Part shown: piece by piece, positions 24,831-35,213 of the stretch | How the letters are laid out: each line of letters starts with the position of its first letter | Numbering within the stretch: the first letter of the stretch is position 1 | Assembly (NCBI GenBank): GCA_025765595.1 | Contig: JAIVFH010000007.1 | Coordinates: 496,001 to 560,000, forward strand | Length of the DNA: 64,000 nucleotides | Direction of reading: 5' to 3' | From: Obelidium mucronatum | Lineage: Eukaryota > Chytridiomycota > Chytridiomycetes > Chytridiales > Chytriomycetaceae | Notes under the pieces: generated by a model | The model's input: only the letters and a program-made list of their open reading frames with translations | Told to the model about the DNA's origin: nothing | Database searches by the model: none | Program-made: the position numbers and the translations under genes

Positions 24831-25005
24831 GAGTAATCTTTTTTATGAGTCCGCAAATATCGTGAAACGCTCAAGTCATAAAAATTGTGATAACTTACGT
24901 AAGTGATTGAATCTTGAAGCCTAAAACTTCTGTTCTAGTGCTTACCTTGGCGATTCTGGCCTGCCTTCTGGGGAAATATGTTTTAAAATAGATTGAGAAT
25001 TTGAG

Positions 25006-26040
25006 ATGGCAAATCAAGGAGAGGTCGAATCCAATACCAACAGCGAAACATTGTCGAAGCGGAGAATTACTGCGGAGAGGCAAATGCAGAATCGATTGAA
25101 CCAGAGGGCGTTAAGGTTTCGTTCAGACTACAATAACAACAACTTACCCACGGGACCACAACACATCAGAGAACGAAAGCGAAACCAAATGAACTTCATG
25201 GAAGCAGAGCTCGAAAGTGCGCAGGCTGAGCTGGCGGTAGGAGTACAACACTTCAAGCTGGTTGATTTAACTTGATTGATGCCTCTCACGATCACAAAGG
25301 CCAAATCACAACGTATTCAGCAGCTTGAAGCAGAAGTTGCGAGACTCGGCTCTCTTGCTAGACAGCATAGCATGGGAGACTTCAATTCTTTGTCTGATAA
25401 GGCAACGTTGGGCCCATCTCCAATCATATTCCCCGAATTGGATTGCGAATCCTGCACGAAGCTAACGCATCGCAATCAGTTCCTTGAACGGCAACTGGCA
25501 GGATTCCATAAGCATCATCAGAAGTTGTTCCATCTTTCGCAGATTCATCAGAGTGGGGAACCATTGGACTTTAGAGATGGTAATTCAGAAGGAACTACAG
25601 GAAAGCGTCACTTTTCAAAATCTAGTTTCTTGTTTGAAGCTTATATTCAACCTATCAGATCAGTCGTCACATCAACCATCCAACAACTCACGAAACGAGT
25701 TACTACAGCTCTTAGAGCCCGCTAAGACCTTACTTGAAAAGATTCCCACATTTCAATCCGATTCGCGGCTACGAGATCAATTTGTGTCTCAGTTTGCGGT
25801 ACAGTTGTACAGCTTTTGGAGTTTTAGATTAGCATGGACCAGTCTCATCTTTGAATATCTTTATTACAAAAGGATCGTCTCTTGAGTTATGGAAAGCCTG
25901 AGTTTGAGGCACGATTTGTAGTCTTCAATAACACGATAGAAATCATGCAAACCATGTGTTTGGGTTCAGTTCAAGACAGAGCAGATTTGATGGAAGTTAT
26001 GGATCTAATGAGGAAAGCTGGAAAGAGTATAAATAAATAG
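25006..26040 (+). CDS. Yap/Pap1-type bZIP protein 1
   Basis: Predicted transcription factor, 254 aa, from exons 25006-25115, 25170-25236, 25300-25579, 25659-25798 and 25873-26040, all in phase. The basic region is split by intron 1 and reads QNRLNQRALRERKRNQ after splicing, the fungal AP-1 (Yap/Pap1) pattern, followed by a short leucine-zipper-like coil (MEAELESAQAEL, then QQLEAEVARLG). A CxxC-like site (DCESCTKL) precedes a second coil. The C-terminal 90 residues (LLEPAKTLLEKIP..QFADRLLSYGKPEFEARFV) are shared with the next gene and form a domain I do not recognise. Redox or stress regulation by analogy with Yap1 is inference; no Yap1 cysteine-rich domain is seen. Confidence 0.75.
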
Positions 26041-26142
26041 AATTCGTTATTTTTTGACTGAATAAGACGCTTTTAAAGCTTACGGAAAATATTAAAACCG
26101 TGGGGCAACCCAACAACGTTACCCAACAGGCAAATCGCACCA

Positions 26143-27722
26143 ATGAACGGCCCTTCAAAGAGAAAGAACGCTGCGCAATCCGACTCCGAATCTGAATTGG
26201 ATCCTCTGGTTGATCCAACTGCATCCAACGGGCATTCTCAAACTTCGAATAAGAACCCCAAAAGGAAACTGACAACGGATCGCCAAGCACAAAACAGAGT
26301 TCATCAAAAGGCGCTGCGGTTTGGCGCTTTTGTTTTTCTTTGGGGTTCTCACCCAGGCTTTAACTCAACCTCAATCTCAACTTGACCACACATTAGGGAA
26401 CGAAGGAAGGAATACATCAAAAGATTAGAAGTGGATTGCGAAGACGCAAGATCCAAGATGGAAGTACGTTGATCCAGTCATGTGCTATTTTTAACTTAGC
26501 CTGATGACGTGGTTTGCAAAAAACCTAACAGGCGCAGTCTAACCGGATATCATATCTTGAATCTGAGTTATCCAAATATTCGTCCGCGAGTAATACTTCT
26601 GAAACTTCTTTACTGGACCTCTTGCTTCCGCCTCCACAAAACTATTCCCACCCAACTCAACCATGTTCAACTTGCCAAGCTAGGATAAACAAATTGGAAC
26701 AAAGAAACAAGTATTTGGAGGATCAACTTGCTCAGTTTCACGTTCAATATGAGCGTTTGTTTGAGCAAAGCCAGAAGGAGAGTCAAGGGGAGGGTGTCGA
26801 GAATCATCCAGCCAGGAACTTGATTCAGTTTCCTTCTGCAGAAGTCGCCGGAGCTGTTGTTCCAAACAGCAATCCTATGGACTCAGAATCCCGAATCAGT
26901 TCAGCCGACTCGGTATCTTCCACTTCGCAAGACGACCCAATTCCTTCTTCAGAATCCCTCTTTGGTCCACTCCAACTATCTCCGTATCTGACTCAATTTC
27001 AGAATCTAGTTAGTATTGGGCCTAAAAGGGGCTATGAATTGGTCGATATCTTAATTGGACTGTCTCGTGCAACCACGCGACGCGAAATACGAATCAAGAT
27101 GATGCAATTGGTGGCTGTCAAAGACCAAATGCTGGATGCATGTCGTCTTTTGGATCGAGCTCGTTTTGTGGATATCTTTGAAGGCGTTAAGGAAGCGAAT
27201 GGGGCTCATTCTGTTGAGTTACTTTTTGTTGTTTATTAGCGGCTTACTGAGGCTTACGAGTTTCTTACTTTGTCTTACGCGGTTAATAGAGATACTTTGC
27301 TGAAAATATGGGAAAACCAGAAGGGAGTGGGTTGGCGGGACTGTCTCCTTCACCGCCATCCATTGATAACCAGGAGAAGCGCGCCGATATCCTGAGACAA
27401 CTCCAACCCGCTAAAGAATCTTTATTATTAATTCCATCATTTCGAATCGTTCGATCTCTTGTGGATCAATTGGTGAATCAGTTTGCAGTACGTGAAATAC
27501 TTATGGTTTTTTAAGTTTTCACCGTCCCTAACGTTGTTGTAGGACCGACTAATGAGTTATGGAACTGTGGATTACGAAGATCGATTTGTTGCGTTCAATG
27601 AAACTGTGGATGTGATGCATCGCGTTTGTGCTGCTGGGGAGGACCGGGCGAAGTTTATTCTGGCTGTGGAAGTAATGCGAGAGACTGGAAAGGCGTTTCG
27701 GAGCTCATTGGCACAGGTGTAA
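26143..27722 (+). CDS. Yap/Pap1-type bZIP protein 2
   Basis: Tandem paralogue 102 bp downstream, 425 aa from exons 26143-26318, 26397-26463, 26532-27185, 27240-27326, 27374-27487 and 27543-27722. The spliced basic region reads QNRVHQKALRERRKEY, with intron 1 at the same position as in bZIP 1. A CSTCQARINKLEQRNKYLED segment matches CESCTKL..RNQFLERQL in bZIP 1. The shared C-terminal domain is LQPAKESLLLIPSF then QFADRLMSYGTVDYEDRFV. The donor of intron 3 is uncertain: GTTAAG at 27186 is preferred to GTTGAG at 27213, which would make a 27-nt intron. Same predicted function. Confidence 0.75.
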
Positions 27723-27821
27723 CCGTTGGTTTATCCATGACCGCGGTTTTTTCCGCACTGCCATCAATTCTGTGAACAAACAGTTTTATTTATTATTAAA
27801 ATACACCTTTTATTTTCATTA

Positions 27822-28748
27822 TTATTTCCCTCCAACAGCTCTTCTCTTTTCAGCACTCCTTCGATTTTGGTACCAAATCTTGATTTTATGAAAAGTAGTT
27901 CCAAACTCGGCTGCATACTCAGCCATTGTCTCATTGCTAGGGTACGGATCGGTTTCAAACCGTGCAATCATATCTGATTGTTGAGTTGATTGGAATCGGA
28001 AGCGGCTTCGATTTTTGTGAGACTCGCCCCTTCCTTTGAGGCTTGGGGAGCTGGGACACGAAAGTGGGCTGAAGGCAGCAGTACTATTGCGGCGAGCTTC
28101 TTTTCTAGATTTCAAATCGTTTTTGGGGTCGCATGAGATGGGGGAATCGATGGCACTTGGTGGTGGAGTGGCCCGTTGTTCTTGTTTGACTTGAGGGATA
28201 GTCATCAGTGGGCTGATTGTTGAAAGCGTTAAAGCTGCAGGTGGCAAGAAAGTGCTTTCTGGTCGCCGAGAGTTTTCAAGCATTCTTGCTCCAGAGTGGA
28301 GATTGAGGTCAGTTGGGATTTGTATTGCTCCAAAGAACCCTGAATCGCCCTCCTTTGTGATGGGAGAGAGTGATCGAAGTTGGACTGGTTCAGCGGTCAC
28401 TATGGATAGCGGAATTGATTTCGGTTCAATTCCTGGTGTCTGCAGTGGCTCGGACGATGTAGAAACGGCGGTGAGCGCTGTGGCGGAACTTGCAAGGAAC
28501 GGATCTGGAAATGACCAACTTGAGTGCATTGTAGTCATGAACATTGGGTCCAGTAAGTCGACATCTGCAGTAGATGATATTGAGGTGGCAGCTGAAGATG
28601 TGTAAGAGTGCAGCGAGGGTGGTGCCATGATATCAAAGAGCAAAGGATCCAAAAAGTCGAAGATGGATGTTCCGTTGTTTTGAATGGCAGCATCACAAGC
28701 GCCAAACAAGTTGTTCATGGGAATGTGTTTTGACTCAAAGCTGTTCAT
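27822..28748 (-). CDS. Homeodomain transcription factor
   Basis: Single-exon 308-aa protein. The homeodomain occupies about the last 65 residues: basic N-terminal arm (RSRFRFQSTQQSDM), helix 2 (NETMAEYAAEFGTT) and recognition helix HKIKIWYQNRRSAEKRR. Trp48, Gln50, Asn51 and Arg53 of the canonical WFQNRR are kept, but position 49 is Tyr, not Phe. The N-terminal 240 residues are Ser/Thr/Pro-rich with acidic patches and look like an activation region. Nuclear DNA binding is well supported; target genes cannot be told. Confidence 0.88.
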   Translation of the reverse strand: MNSFESKHIPMNNLFGACDAAIQNNGTSIFDFLDPLLFDIMAPPSLHSYTSSAATSISSTADVDLLDPMFMTTMHSSWSFPDPFLASSATALTAVSTSSEPLQTPGIEPKSIPLSIVTAEPVQLRSLSPITKEGDSGFFGAIQIPTDLNLHSGARMLENSRRPESTFLPPAALTLSTISPLMTIPQVKQEQRATPPPSAIDSPISCDPKNDLKSRKEARRNSTAAFSPLSCPSSPSLKGRGESHKNRSRFRFQSTQQSDMIARFETDPYPSNETMAEYAAEFGTTFHKIKIWYQNRRSAEKRRAVGGK

Positions 28749-29381
28749 CGTTCAGATTTTGTCTGTGTGCGTGCTTTCAAGAGAGCTTTTGAGTAAGAAA
28801 ATTGTAAAGCGAGCCTTGCAACAAAACCAAATTTTTTGTTGACGGTGGTGGGCTTGATTCGCTTTCATGTCTCTTTGAAACACATGAAACCGGAGAATGT
28901 CAATTAGCCAAATGAAACATGAATGATTTTCAAGTGTTTTTCGTCTCCTTTATTAGATGTTTGGCTTGATGCATTTATGAATGTCTCTGTGTCAGTGCTC
29001 TTTCGTCAAAGATCCAACGTACCACGATGCACGCACTGTGATTGAAATAATCGACTATAATAGAGATATGAAACACGCAGTGTCTCTGAATCTGAAACAG
29101 CTCAAGCCACCTGATGTAAAATTGTCGAATGGCGCAATGTCAATAAAGTAAATTGTTCGGAAAGCAGTACACAGTCGCCCGATTGAGTCGTGTTTTCTCA
29201 CCCTCCTATGTCCCGGCCTCGCAGCGAAAGTTGAGTGGCGCGGTTTGTTTAGCCAACCCCCTTGGTGTTTGCAGCCAAGCACGGGAATAATAAAATCCTC
29301 CCGCCCAAACATATCACAACCCAAAAAAGAAAAGCACATAGAATCATTCACCAAAACACAGCTCACTTTACTCTCGCAAAA
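28749..29381. other. Intergenic region, no gene seen
   Basis: Divergent spacer between the homeodomain gene (-) and the membrane protein gene (+). One minus-strand open frame of 103 codons (29055-29366) has no family features. Nothing else was supported. Confidence 0.4.
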
Positions 29382-30487
29382 ATGACACGATCGTCGGCAC
29401 CCACAACTGCAGAATCTGTGTTTCTCATTCTTATGGTGACGACCTGAAAACGAAAGCGGAATAAATGCCTAAACTTCTCTTCTCTTCAGATGGCAGTCAA
29501 TGTCTCCACTGGGATTCTTTCTTCCTTCAGTCTAACGTGGCCTGTGTCAGCTGTAAGATATTGGGAGCTGGATGTGCCAAATTGGGTGGCGCTAAGTCTA
29601 ACTTCCCACATTGGCAGATTCACTGGAGCTGGACTATTCTAGGAGCTGTCACTCTCTGCCATGTCTATGGATACCCAATCGAGTCTGGAAAGCTCACTAC
29701 TCGAACATACTGGTAATGATGCGAGTAGTTTGAAAATCAACAGTTCTTGACTTGACAATCTCAGGTACATGGCGTTTGCTGCGCAAATCATGATTCTCGA
29801 AATGATATCGCTATTTTCATTTTTCCAAACCCTCTCTACTCTCTGTCCACTTGATGCCGATGTGTCTGGAGGTGCCGAATCGATCACGCAGGAATGCATT
29901 TGGGCGGGCGTCTACCAATTCCATGGCGTCTACTTGTCATTCGTGCACATTATGTTCTTTGTTCTGTTGAACTGCTGTATTCAAGATTCCATGAAGGAAC
30001 GAAAGGAGGGTGGAGATATTCCATTGTATTTGAACTGGTACGACTATACCGCCTTCTCGTTTTTTCGATTCAGAAGGTTTTAAAATATTTATTATCCCAG
30101 GCACAACTTTACTGCATTGTCATTCCCTGCTCTGTTTTTGAATATGGTCTCCATCGTGCTTATGCAAAAGTATATTGCCTTGTTTGAGAATGTCGATGAA
30201 TGGGATGGTTACGTTGCCCATGCGTTTTGGCTCGTTTTGAAGGGATTGGCCGCAGGAAACATTGTTTTCAATGTTGTAATCTTTTGGTGGTTCCTTCAGG
30301 TGTGTAGTATTTTTTTTTTTTGATTTGGTTTTCAGAACTTAAACATTTATCATAACCTTCTTATTTACAGAGTCACCGTGAAGTGGCACGTCTTGAAACT
30401 GTTTTAAAATTCATTCCCTTCCTGAATGAGTATGCTTCAGTAGATCGCCGAGTGATTGATGTTGAGAAGGCAGTCGAAATAGCGTGA
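29382..30487 (+). CDS. Multi-pass membrane protein of unknown function
   Basis: Exons at 29382-29435 and 29490-29705, then about 29765-30040, 30101-30300 and 30371-30487. Hydrophobic segments include VTLCHVYGYPIESG, MAFAAQIMILEMISLFSFFQ, VHIMFFVLLNCCIQ, LSFPALFLNMVSIVLMQKYI and LAAGNIVFNVVIFWWFLQ, giving five to six TM helices and a cytosolic tail ending VIDVEKAVEIA. Exon 2 opens MAVNVSTGILSS and keeps coding up to GRFTGAG, then the frame changes near 29635 by one base into ILGAVTLCHVY, so the copy as written is interrupted. Not the same family as the small four-TM proteins. I do not recognise a family. Confidence 0.6.
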
Positions 30488-30601
30488 ATCCGTTCTCAAC
30501 TTTTTTTTTTCGAATAGTGTTATTATCTTCCGTGTATTTATCGTGTGTTTTAAGGCCCTGTAATATAAACTCCTTATTTATTATTGTTTCGGTACTTCAA
30601 A

Positions 30602-32264
30602 ATGGGCAATCTCTGCGGATCACCTGCCGACCCACAGCTTGCAGAACAAAAGAAGACGAGCTCGATGATCGATAAGGAAATGGCAGCTGAGAAAATCGCC
30701 ATGGAACGAACAGTGAAGATGTTATTGCTGGGTAAGTCCCGTCGCGTAACCACATTTACGGCTTACCCTATTTCCTGTATATACACACACACACAGGACC
30801 TGGTGAATCTGGAAAATCAACAGTTTTAAAACAATTTCGCTTAATTTATGGTGCTGGTTTCAGCGACCAAGACCGAGCAGCATATCGCGCGTTGATCATT
30901 GTCAACATACTTCAATGTTCCAAAGTGCTCGTGTCTCAAATGGAAATCCTTAACATCCCGTTCGGCTTCAATCCTGCGGATTATTCCAATTTAACCCAAC
31001 TTGACTTGCAAGAACTGAAAAAGTCAAAACACAGTATTCTTGCGTCCATAAACAAGGGTGCCACAGACTCGAATCTGTTGCTACAGATGCCAAATGCTGC
31101 TGTACTGGCGAGACACGATTCAGGGATGCGTATGGAGGATCAGAAGTGTACCAGTCCGTCCATAAGTAGATCAATGAGTATGGGATCACGACTTCAGTCA
31201 AACGCCGCTCTTCCTGTTGATCCTCTTGCCTCGATTGCACAGAAAAAGTATCAGGAAGCAGAGGCTCTCGGACAGCAAACTGGTGAAGTTGCCGAAGCAG
31301 GGCAATTGATTTTGGAAGCGCAAATGGGGGCTGGGTTTCTAGGAGAGCAAGATGCACAGTATTTGGTTTCTGCAATGAAGATGGTGTGGAATGATCCTGG
31401 TGTTCAATACTGTTTTAAAAGAGCAAATGAGTTTCAGTTGCTAGATACTTGTGATTAGTTGAGTGAGAAATAGTTTATGGGAAACTGGGAATACTGTTTT
31501 TTTTTAATAATTGTTCAAACAGCTTCATGAATGACATTGACCGCTTCTTCGCGAAAGACTTTTCGCCAACAGATCAAGATATCCTGAATTCGCGATTAAT
31601 GACAATTTCAGTTACGGAGACGCGTTTCACTGTTGAAGATAAGGAATATCGAGTGTTTGATGTGGGAGGACAGCGATCGGAACGTAGGAAGTGGGCTCCA
31701 TACTTTGACGATGTCAAGGCCATAATTTTTGTCGTAGCAATCAGTGGATACGATCAAGTTTGTTTCGAAGATGGAGAAACCAATCGAGGTGAACTGTGAC
31801 CAATGTGTTTTTTCTCCTTACGATATTCTTGACACAGACACCAAAAACAACAGTGACTGAATCTCTTAATCTATTTTCTTCCATCTGCAATCACCCAATG
31901 TTTAAATGGACAGCGCTGATTCTCTTCCTCAACAAGACTGACTTGTTTCAACTGAAGCTTAACCGTGGAATACTTGTTTCAGACTTTTTTAAAGAGTATA
32001 CAGGTACTTAAAAAAAATCCCTTGCAAGATTGAATACTTCTCTGATTCGCATTTTTTTGTATTCATCTTTTGACAGATGCAAACACATTCGACGCAGCAT
32101 CTGTGTTTTTCAAGAACAAGTTTCTCGACCTAAACAAGTATCCACAAAAGCCTGTTTATCCATATTTTACACACGCGACAGACACAACACAAACGAAAAC
32201 GGTTTTGAATGCAGTGAATGTCATTATCATGAAAATGTTGCTATCTTCCCTGAACATGTTGTAA
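30602..32264 (+). CDS. Heterotrimeric G-protein alpha subunit, G-alpha-1
   Basis: Membrane-anchored signalling GTPase, 464 aa. Exons 30602-30731, 30797-31457, 31523-31788, 31854-32003 and 32077-32264 join exactly in frame. The start MGNLC predicts Gly2 myristoylation and Cys5 palmitoylation. P-loop GPGESGKST (44-52); switch I RLMTIS with catalytic Arg288 and Mg-binding Thr291; switch [14 protein letters not shown] with catalytic Gln314; NKTD; and THATD. The helical domain has an insert of about 100 residues rich in Ser after IPFGFNP. Ser293 replaces the switch-I glycine contacted by RGS proteins. The C-terminus ends SSLNML and lacks the pertussis-toxin Cys. First member of a six-gene cluster. 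Confidence 0.95.
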
Positions 32265-32668
32265 TATTTAATACTTTTTTAATTACAATAAAAACGTATG
32301 ATATAGGAAAATAGCCATGTTCATTTATTGGAGATATGATCCAAACGAATTTTCAAACAGGTGACCGACAATTGCCCAATATAAACCAACTTACTACCCA
32401 CTCACTTTTGAATACAGGCGAAAGCCAAACACACTCGAAGAAAGAGGGTAGCCTTTCGAATGACTTCTGAATTATCATGTCCGCAATTTTTCTGAATTCT
32501 CTCAACCCTGAACAGCTCAACAGAACATGTTCAAACTGCGACGGAGAATCAAACATGCATCGTACGACGTCGAAAGATGGGCCAAAAACGCAGCTTACGA
32601 AGCAAAGACAAAGCTGAAGGAGGTGCTGCTAAGAATTTTACACTTGAACAGATTCACCGAACTTATAA
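32265..32668. other. Region upstream of F-box/LRR gene 2
   Basis: Between G-alpha-1 and the open frame of the F-box/LRR gene. A start exon for that gene must lie here or be missing; an ATG at 32527 opens a basic frame (MFKLRRRIKHASYDVE) but I cannot connect it by a convincing intron. Confidence 0.3.
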
Positions 32669-33649
32669 TCAACCAGTTCAAAACTTCATCAGGTTAGCGC
32701 AAAGAACGAAAACTGGAGACGTCGTATAAGCGGCGGCCCCAAGCTCTTTACCTTACCCGTCGAAGTGCTTGAACAAATCTTCAAGTGGCTCCCTCTAAAC
32801 AAAGTCCGTGGCCATCTGCGTGTCTGTCGGGCTTTCCACGAAATCCTCGATTCTCAGTCGTTTGCTGTACTCCACTTGAGCCATTTCCAGCTCTCGTCTT
32901 TTGCGTTTCCGCGCTCCGTGGAGGACAAGACTGTTATTGATGAGAGCGGCAAGGACCGAGATGCGATCAAAGCTCTGCCCGTGGGCTGGTTCAAGTGGCC
33001 TTCGTCCCATCAAGCCGCGTATGTCAATGCAGAATTGGAAGCCGTTGTTGAACTGCGGTGTTTCGGGATGGGCGTGGTTGGGGTTGTTCCTCTTGCGTTG
33101 GGCGACAACATGCTGAACCTGGAAGTGATTGATTTGGCGTCAAACAGACTCAGATGCAGCGGTCTAGCCAACTTGTCCAAGTTGGGCAAGCTTCGGGAAC
33201 TTGACTTGGGCGAGAATTATCTATGGACGACGATTCCTAAAGAGTTTGGAGACTTGATCAATTTACGAAAGTTGCGCTTGCGTGAGTCGCGTATTATGGG
33301 CTCAATTCCTAGTGAGTTGGGCAAGCTTGCATACTTGGAGGTTTTGGACCTGCGAGACAATTACTTGGAAGGGGGGATTCCAGCCGAGCTGGGGAAGTTG
33401 GGTCGTCTTCGAATCTTGAATCTTGATCATTGTGGGCTGGGAGGCAGTATTCCAAAAGAGTTGGGTGACATGACGTCTCTTGAGACATGTCTTTTGTCCT
33501 CGAATCGCTTGACTGGAACCATACCTGAAGAAATCTGCAATTTGCCGAACCTCAAGTTTCTCTCGGTAGCATCTAACTTGGGGCTGATACGGAATGATAT
33601 TACGTTGACTTTGGAGGCAAAGAGGAAGGAGGGGTTGACTTTTTTATAA
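32669..33649 (+). CDS. F-box plus plant-type LRR protein 2
   Basis: Open frame of about 326 residues after a stop at 32666. It has no ATG before the F-box, so the 5' exon is unidentified. F-box LPVEVLEQIFKWLPLNKVRG at about 32752, then a linker with VGWFKWPSSHQAAY, matching WFRWPELHQTVY in the gene at 7584. At least six LRRs follow, for example GSIPSELGKLAYLEVLDLRD, GGIPAELGKLGRLRILNLDH and GTIPEEICNLPNLKFLSVAS. The repeats are of the plant-specific IP type and are unbroken. A substrate-recognition role in an SCF ligase is inferred. Confidence 0.75.
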   Translation, partial: STSSKLHQVSAKNENWRRRISGGPKLFTLPVEVLEQIFKWLPLNKVRGHLRVCRAFHEILDSQSFAVLHLSHFQLSSFAFPRSVEDKTVIDESGKDRDAIKALPVGWFKWPSSHQAAYVNAELEAVVELRCFGMGVVGVVPLALGDNMLNLEVIDLASNRLRCSGLANLSKLGKLRELDLGENYLWTTIPKEFGDLINLRKLRLRESRIMGSIPSELGKLAYLEVLDLRDNYLEGGIPAELGKLGRLRILNLDHCGLGGSIPKELGDMTSLETCLLSSNRLTGTIPEEICNLPNLKFLSVASNLGLIRNDITLTLEAKRKEGLTFL

Positions 33650-33821
33650 ATAAACCAACTTGTATACTCCTTTTTATCATTAAACGTTGCTTCATATTTT
33701 TGATGGCTGCGAATTTCAGTTGCTTGGCAAACTGGGCAAGTGCTTGGACGAAACAAAGAACTCGTCAAACTACAAAGAAAAAAAAAACATCCCTTTCCAA
33801 CCCAGTTTCAAACATTTTCAA

Positions 33822-34322
33822 ATGAGCTTTACTTGCTTGCCCTTCGTTATCGCCTTCTCTATCGCGATATCAAGACACGACTGTGAAGGAAACCCAATGA
33901 CATATGCAATCGCCAACCTTGTGTTCTCCGTCCTCGGGTGCTGCGTGCCTCCAAACGCAGCAATCCCCATATCCGGCATCGTGAATACAGTATTCTTTGC
34001 CCTTGGCTGGGTCTGGTTTACTGAATACACCCACGGCTACAACATCATTCAGTATGCCTCCACGTTTGGCACAGACCAATGGCTGACACTTCCTCTCACC
34101 GTGCAACTCATGTACTTTATCACGTGGGCGGACCTTGTTGGGTTTTGTATTGGGGGAGTGGTGTTGGCCTGTTTTATCCTGTTTTGTGGATGTTCAAGCA
34201 TCTTTTCATTGTTTTGTTGTGGTTCTTCTATGGATGTGAAGCCCAGTGCTCCTCCTCCGGCTCCACTTACGGCCATTTTAACTGAACCTGCGGCTACAGA
34301 ACCGTTTCAGACTGCCTCTTGA
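33822..34322 (+). CDS. Small four-TM protein, QY-EWL family, copy 5
   Basis: 166 aa from the first ATG. Hydrophobic segments are LPFVIAFSIAI, AIANLVFSVLGCCV, IVNTVFFALGWVWF and VGFCIGGVVLACFILFCG. The signature reads FTEYTHGYNIIQYASTFGTD then QWLTLPLTVQLMYFITW; here Glu of EWL is Gln. The tail is short and Pro/Ala-rich with APLTAILTEP, the counterpart of the PLVAIST element. The most divergent copy, with a Cys-rich juxtamembrane stretch (CGCSSIFSLFCCG) that could be palmitoylated. It lies inside the G-alpha cluster, far from the other four copies. Confidence 0.65.
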   Translation: MSFTCLPFVIAFSIAISRHDCEGNPMTYAIANLVFSVLGCCVPPNAAIPISGIVNTVFFALGWVWFTEYTHGYNIIQYASTFGTDQWLTLPLTVQLMYFITWADLVGFCIGGVVLACFILFCGCSSIFSLFCCGSSMDVKPSAPPPAPLTAILTEPAATEPFQTAS

Positions 34323-34639
34323 CTTAAAAAATTCTTTGTGTTTTCTTATGGACGCGTCGATTTATGCTATTCGACAGATACTGTTTTCCCTCATAATGTT
34401 TATCCACCCATACTTTTATATTCTATGAAATATGCCTGATGTTGATTTTTGGGGGGGCTGTGGCGCATTGCCAATAAATATAAAAGATAGCAATAGAAGT
34501 GAGTTCCAATTTGAAACAAACAAGAGGAATAACTATAGGTAAATAAACCACCTACAGTGGACAAAAAAAAAGTCCTTCTGGAAATCTTTTTTTTTTTTTT
34601 TTTCGTTTTTGGGCCAATCGCGAACATCCAATCGCGAAC

Positions 34640-35101
34640 ATGCTTCCAGCTATTCAAAACCCGGGAAAGCAACACAATCATGTCTCAATCGTGGATAACC
34701 GCGAAGATAAAGGGTTGCAGCAGCAGCAACAGCAGGATGTCGTGACTGCAAACGAAGTGGCCGATGAGGTTGCAAAGAAGCAGATTCCTTATGTTCACGC
34801 GTATCAGTTCCACGGCTATGATCCTAGCAGAGACCCGCTGTTGATTAGGAAACAACCAATCTTGAGACCGTTGGTTGACTTTAAAGGACTGGAGTTTCAT
34901 CGCCACTGGCCTTTGGAATATTTGTCTCAACGGTTACAGAAAGGCATGTCAATCGTTTGACTTTGTGTATTAAAAAAAAAATGGGCCCTAACCATGGGGA
35001 TGGGGAAAACAACAGAACGGGAGAAGGAGCTTTCTCATTTTCGTAGATTATTCCAGCTGCGCGTTAATAATCCGTATATTGTGACAAGCGAGTTGGAGTA
35101 A
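34640..35101 (+). CDS. Hypothetical protein with GC-AG intron
   Basis: Two exons, 34640-34943 and 35016-35101, give 129 aa only if the intron uses a GC donor (AAAG|GCATGT) and the CAACAG acceptor. This joins RLQK to EREKELSHFRRLF without a break, and no GT donor restores the frame. The N-terminus has a poly-Gln run (6 Q); the middle is PYVHAYQFHGYDPSRDPLLI and the C-terminus a charged helix. I do not recognise it. A T run lies just upstream (34587-34603). Confidence 0.55.
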
Positions 35102-35213
35102 GTTCGATTTTTCATGGCCCCCTTTGTTCAAAACTTTCAAAAACCCAACTCCGCCCAACCATCACTAAAATCCTTGATATTTACTTTTTTTCTTCATATA
35201 CAGATACTACAAA

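Noticed and set aside
29055..29366. 103-codon minus-strand frame in the spacer before the membrane protein gene
   Set aside because: No recognisable features, and it overlaps the likely promoter of the plus-strand gene.
31455..31457. TAG at the end of G-alpha exon 2 as the true stop (also in the other five genes)
   Set aside because: Splicing at TA|G restores a Tyr and the canonical YFL(D/N)D(I/L/V)(D/E)R sequence in every gene, so these are introns, not gene ends.
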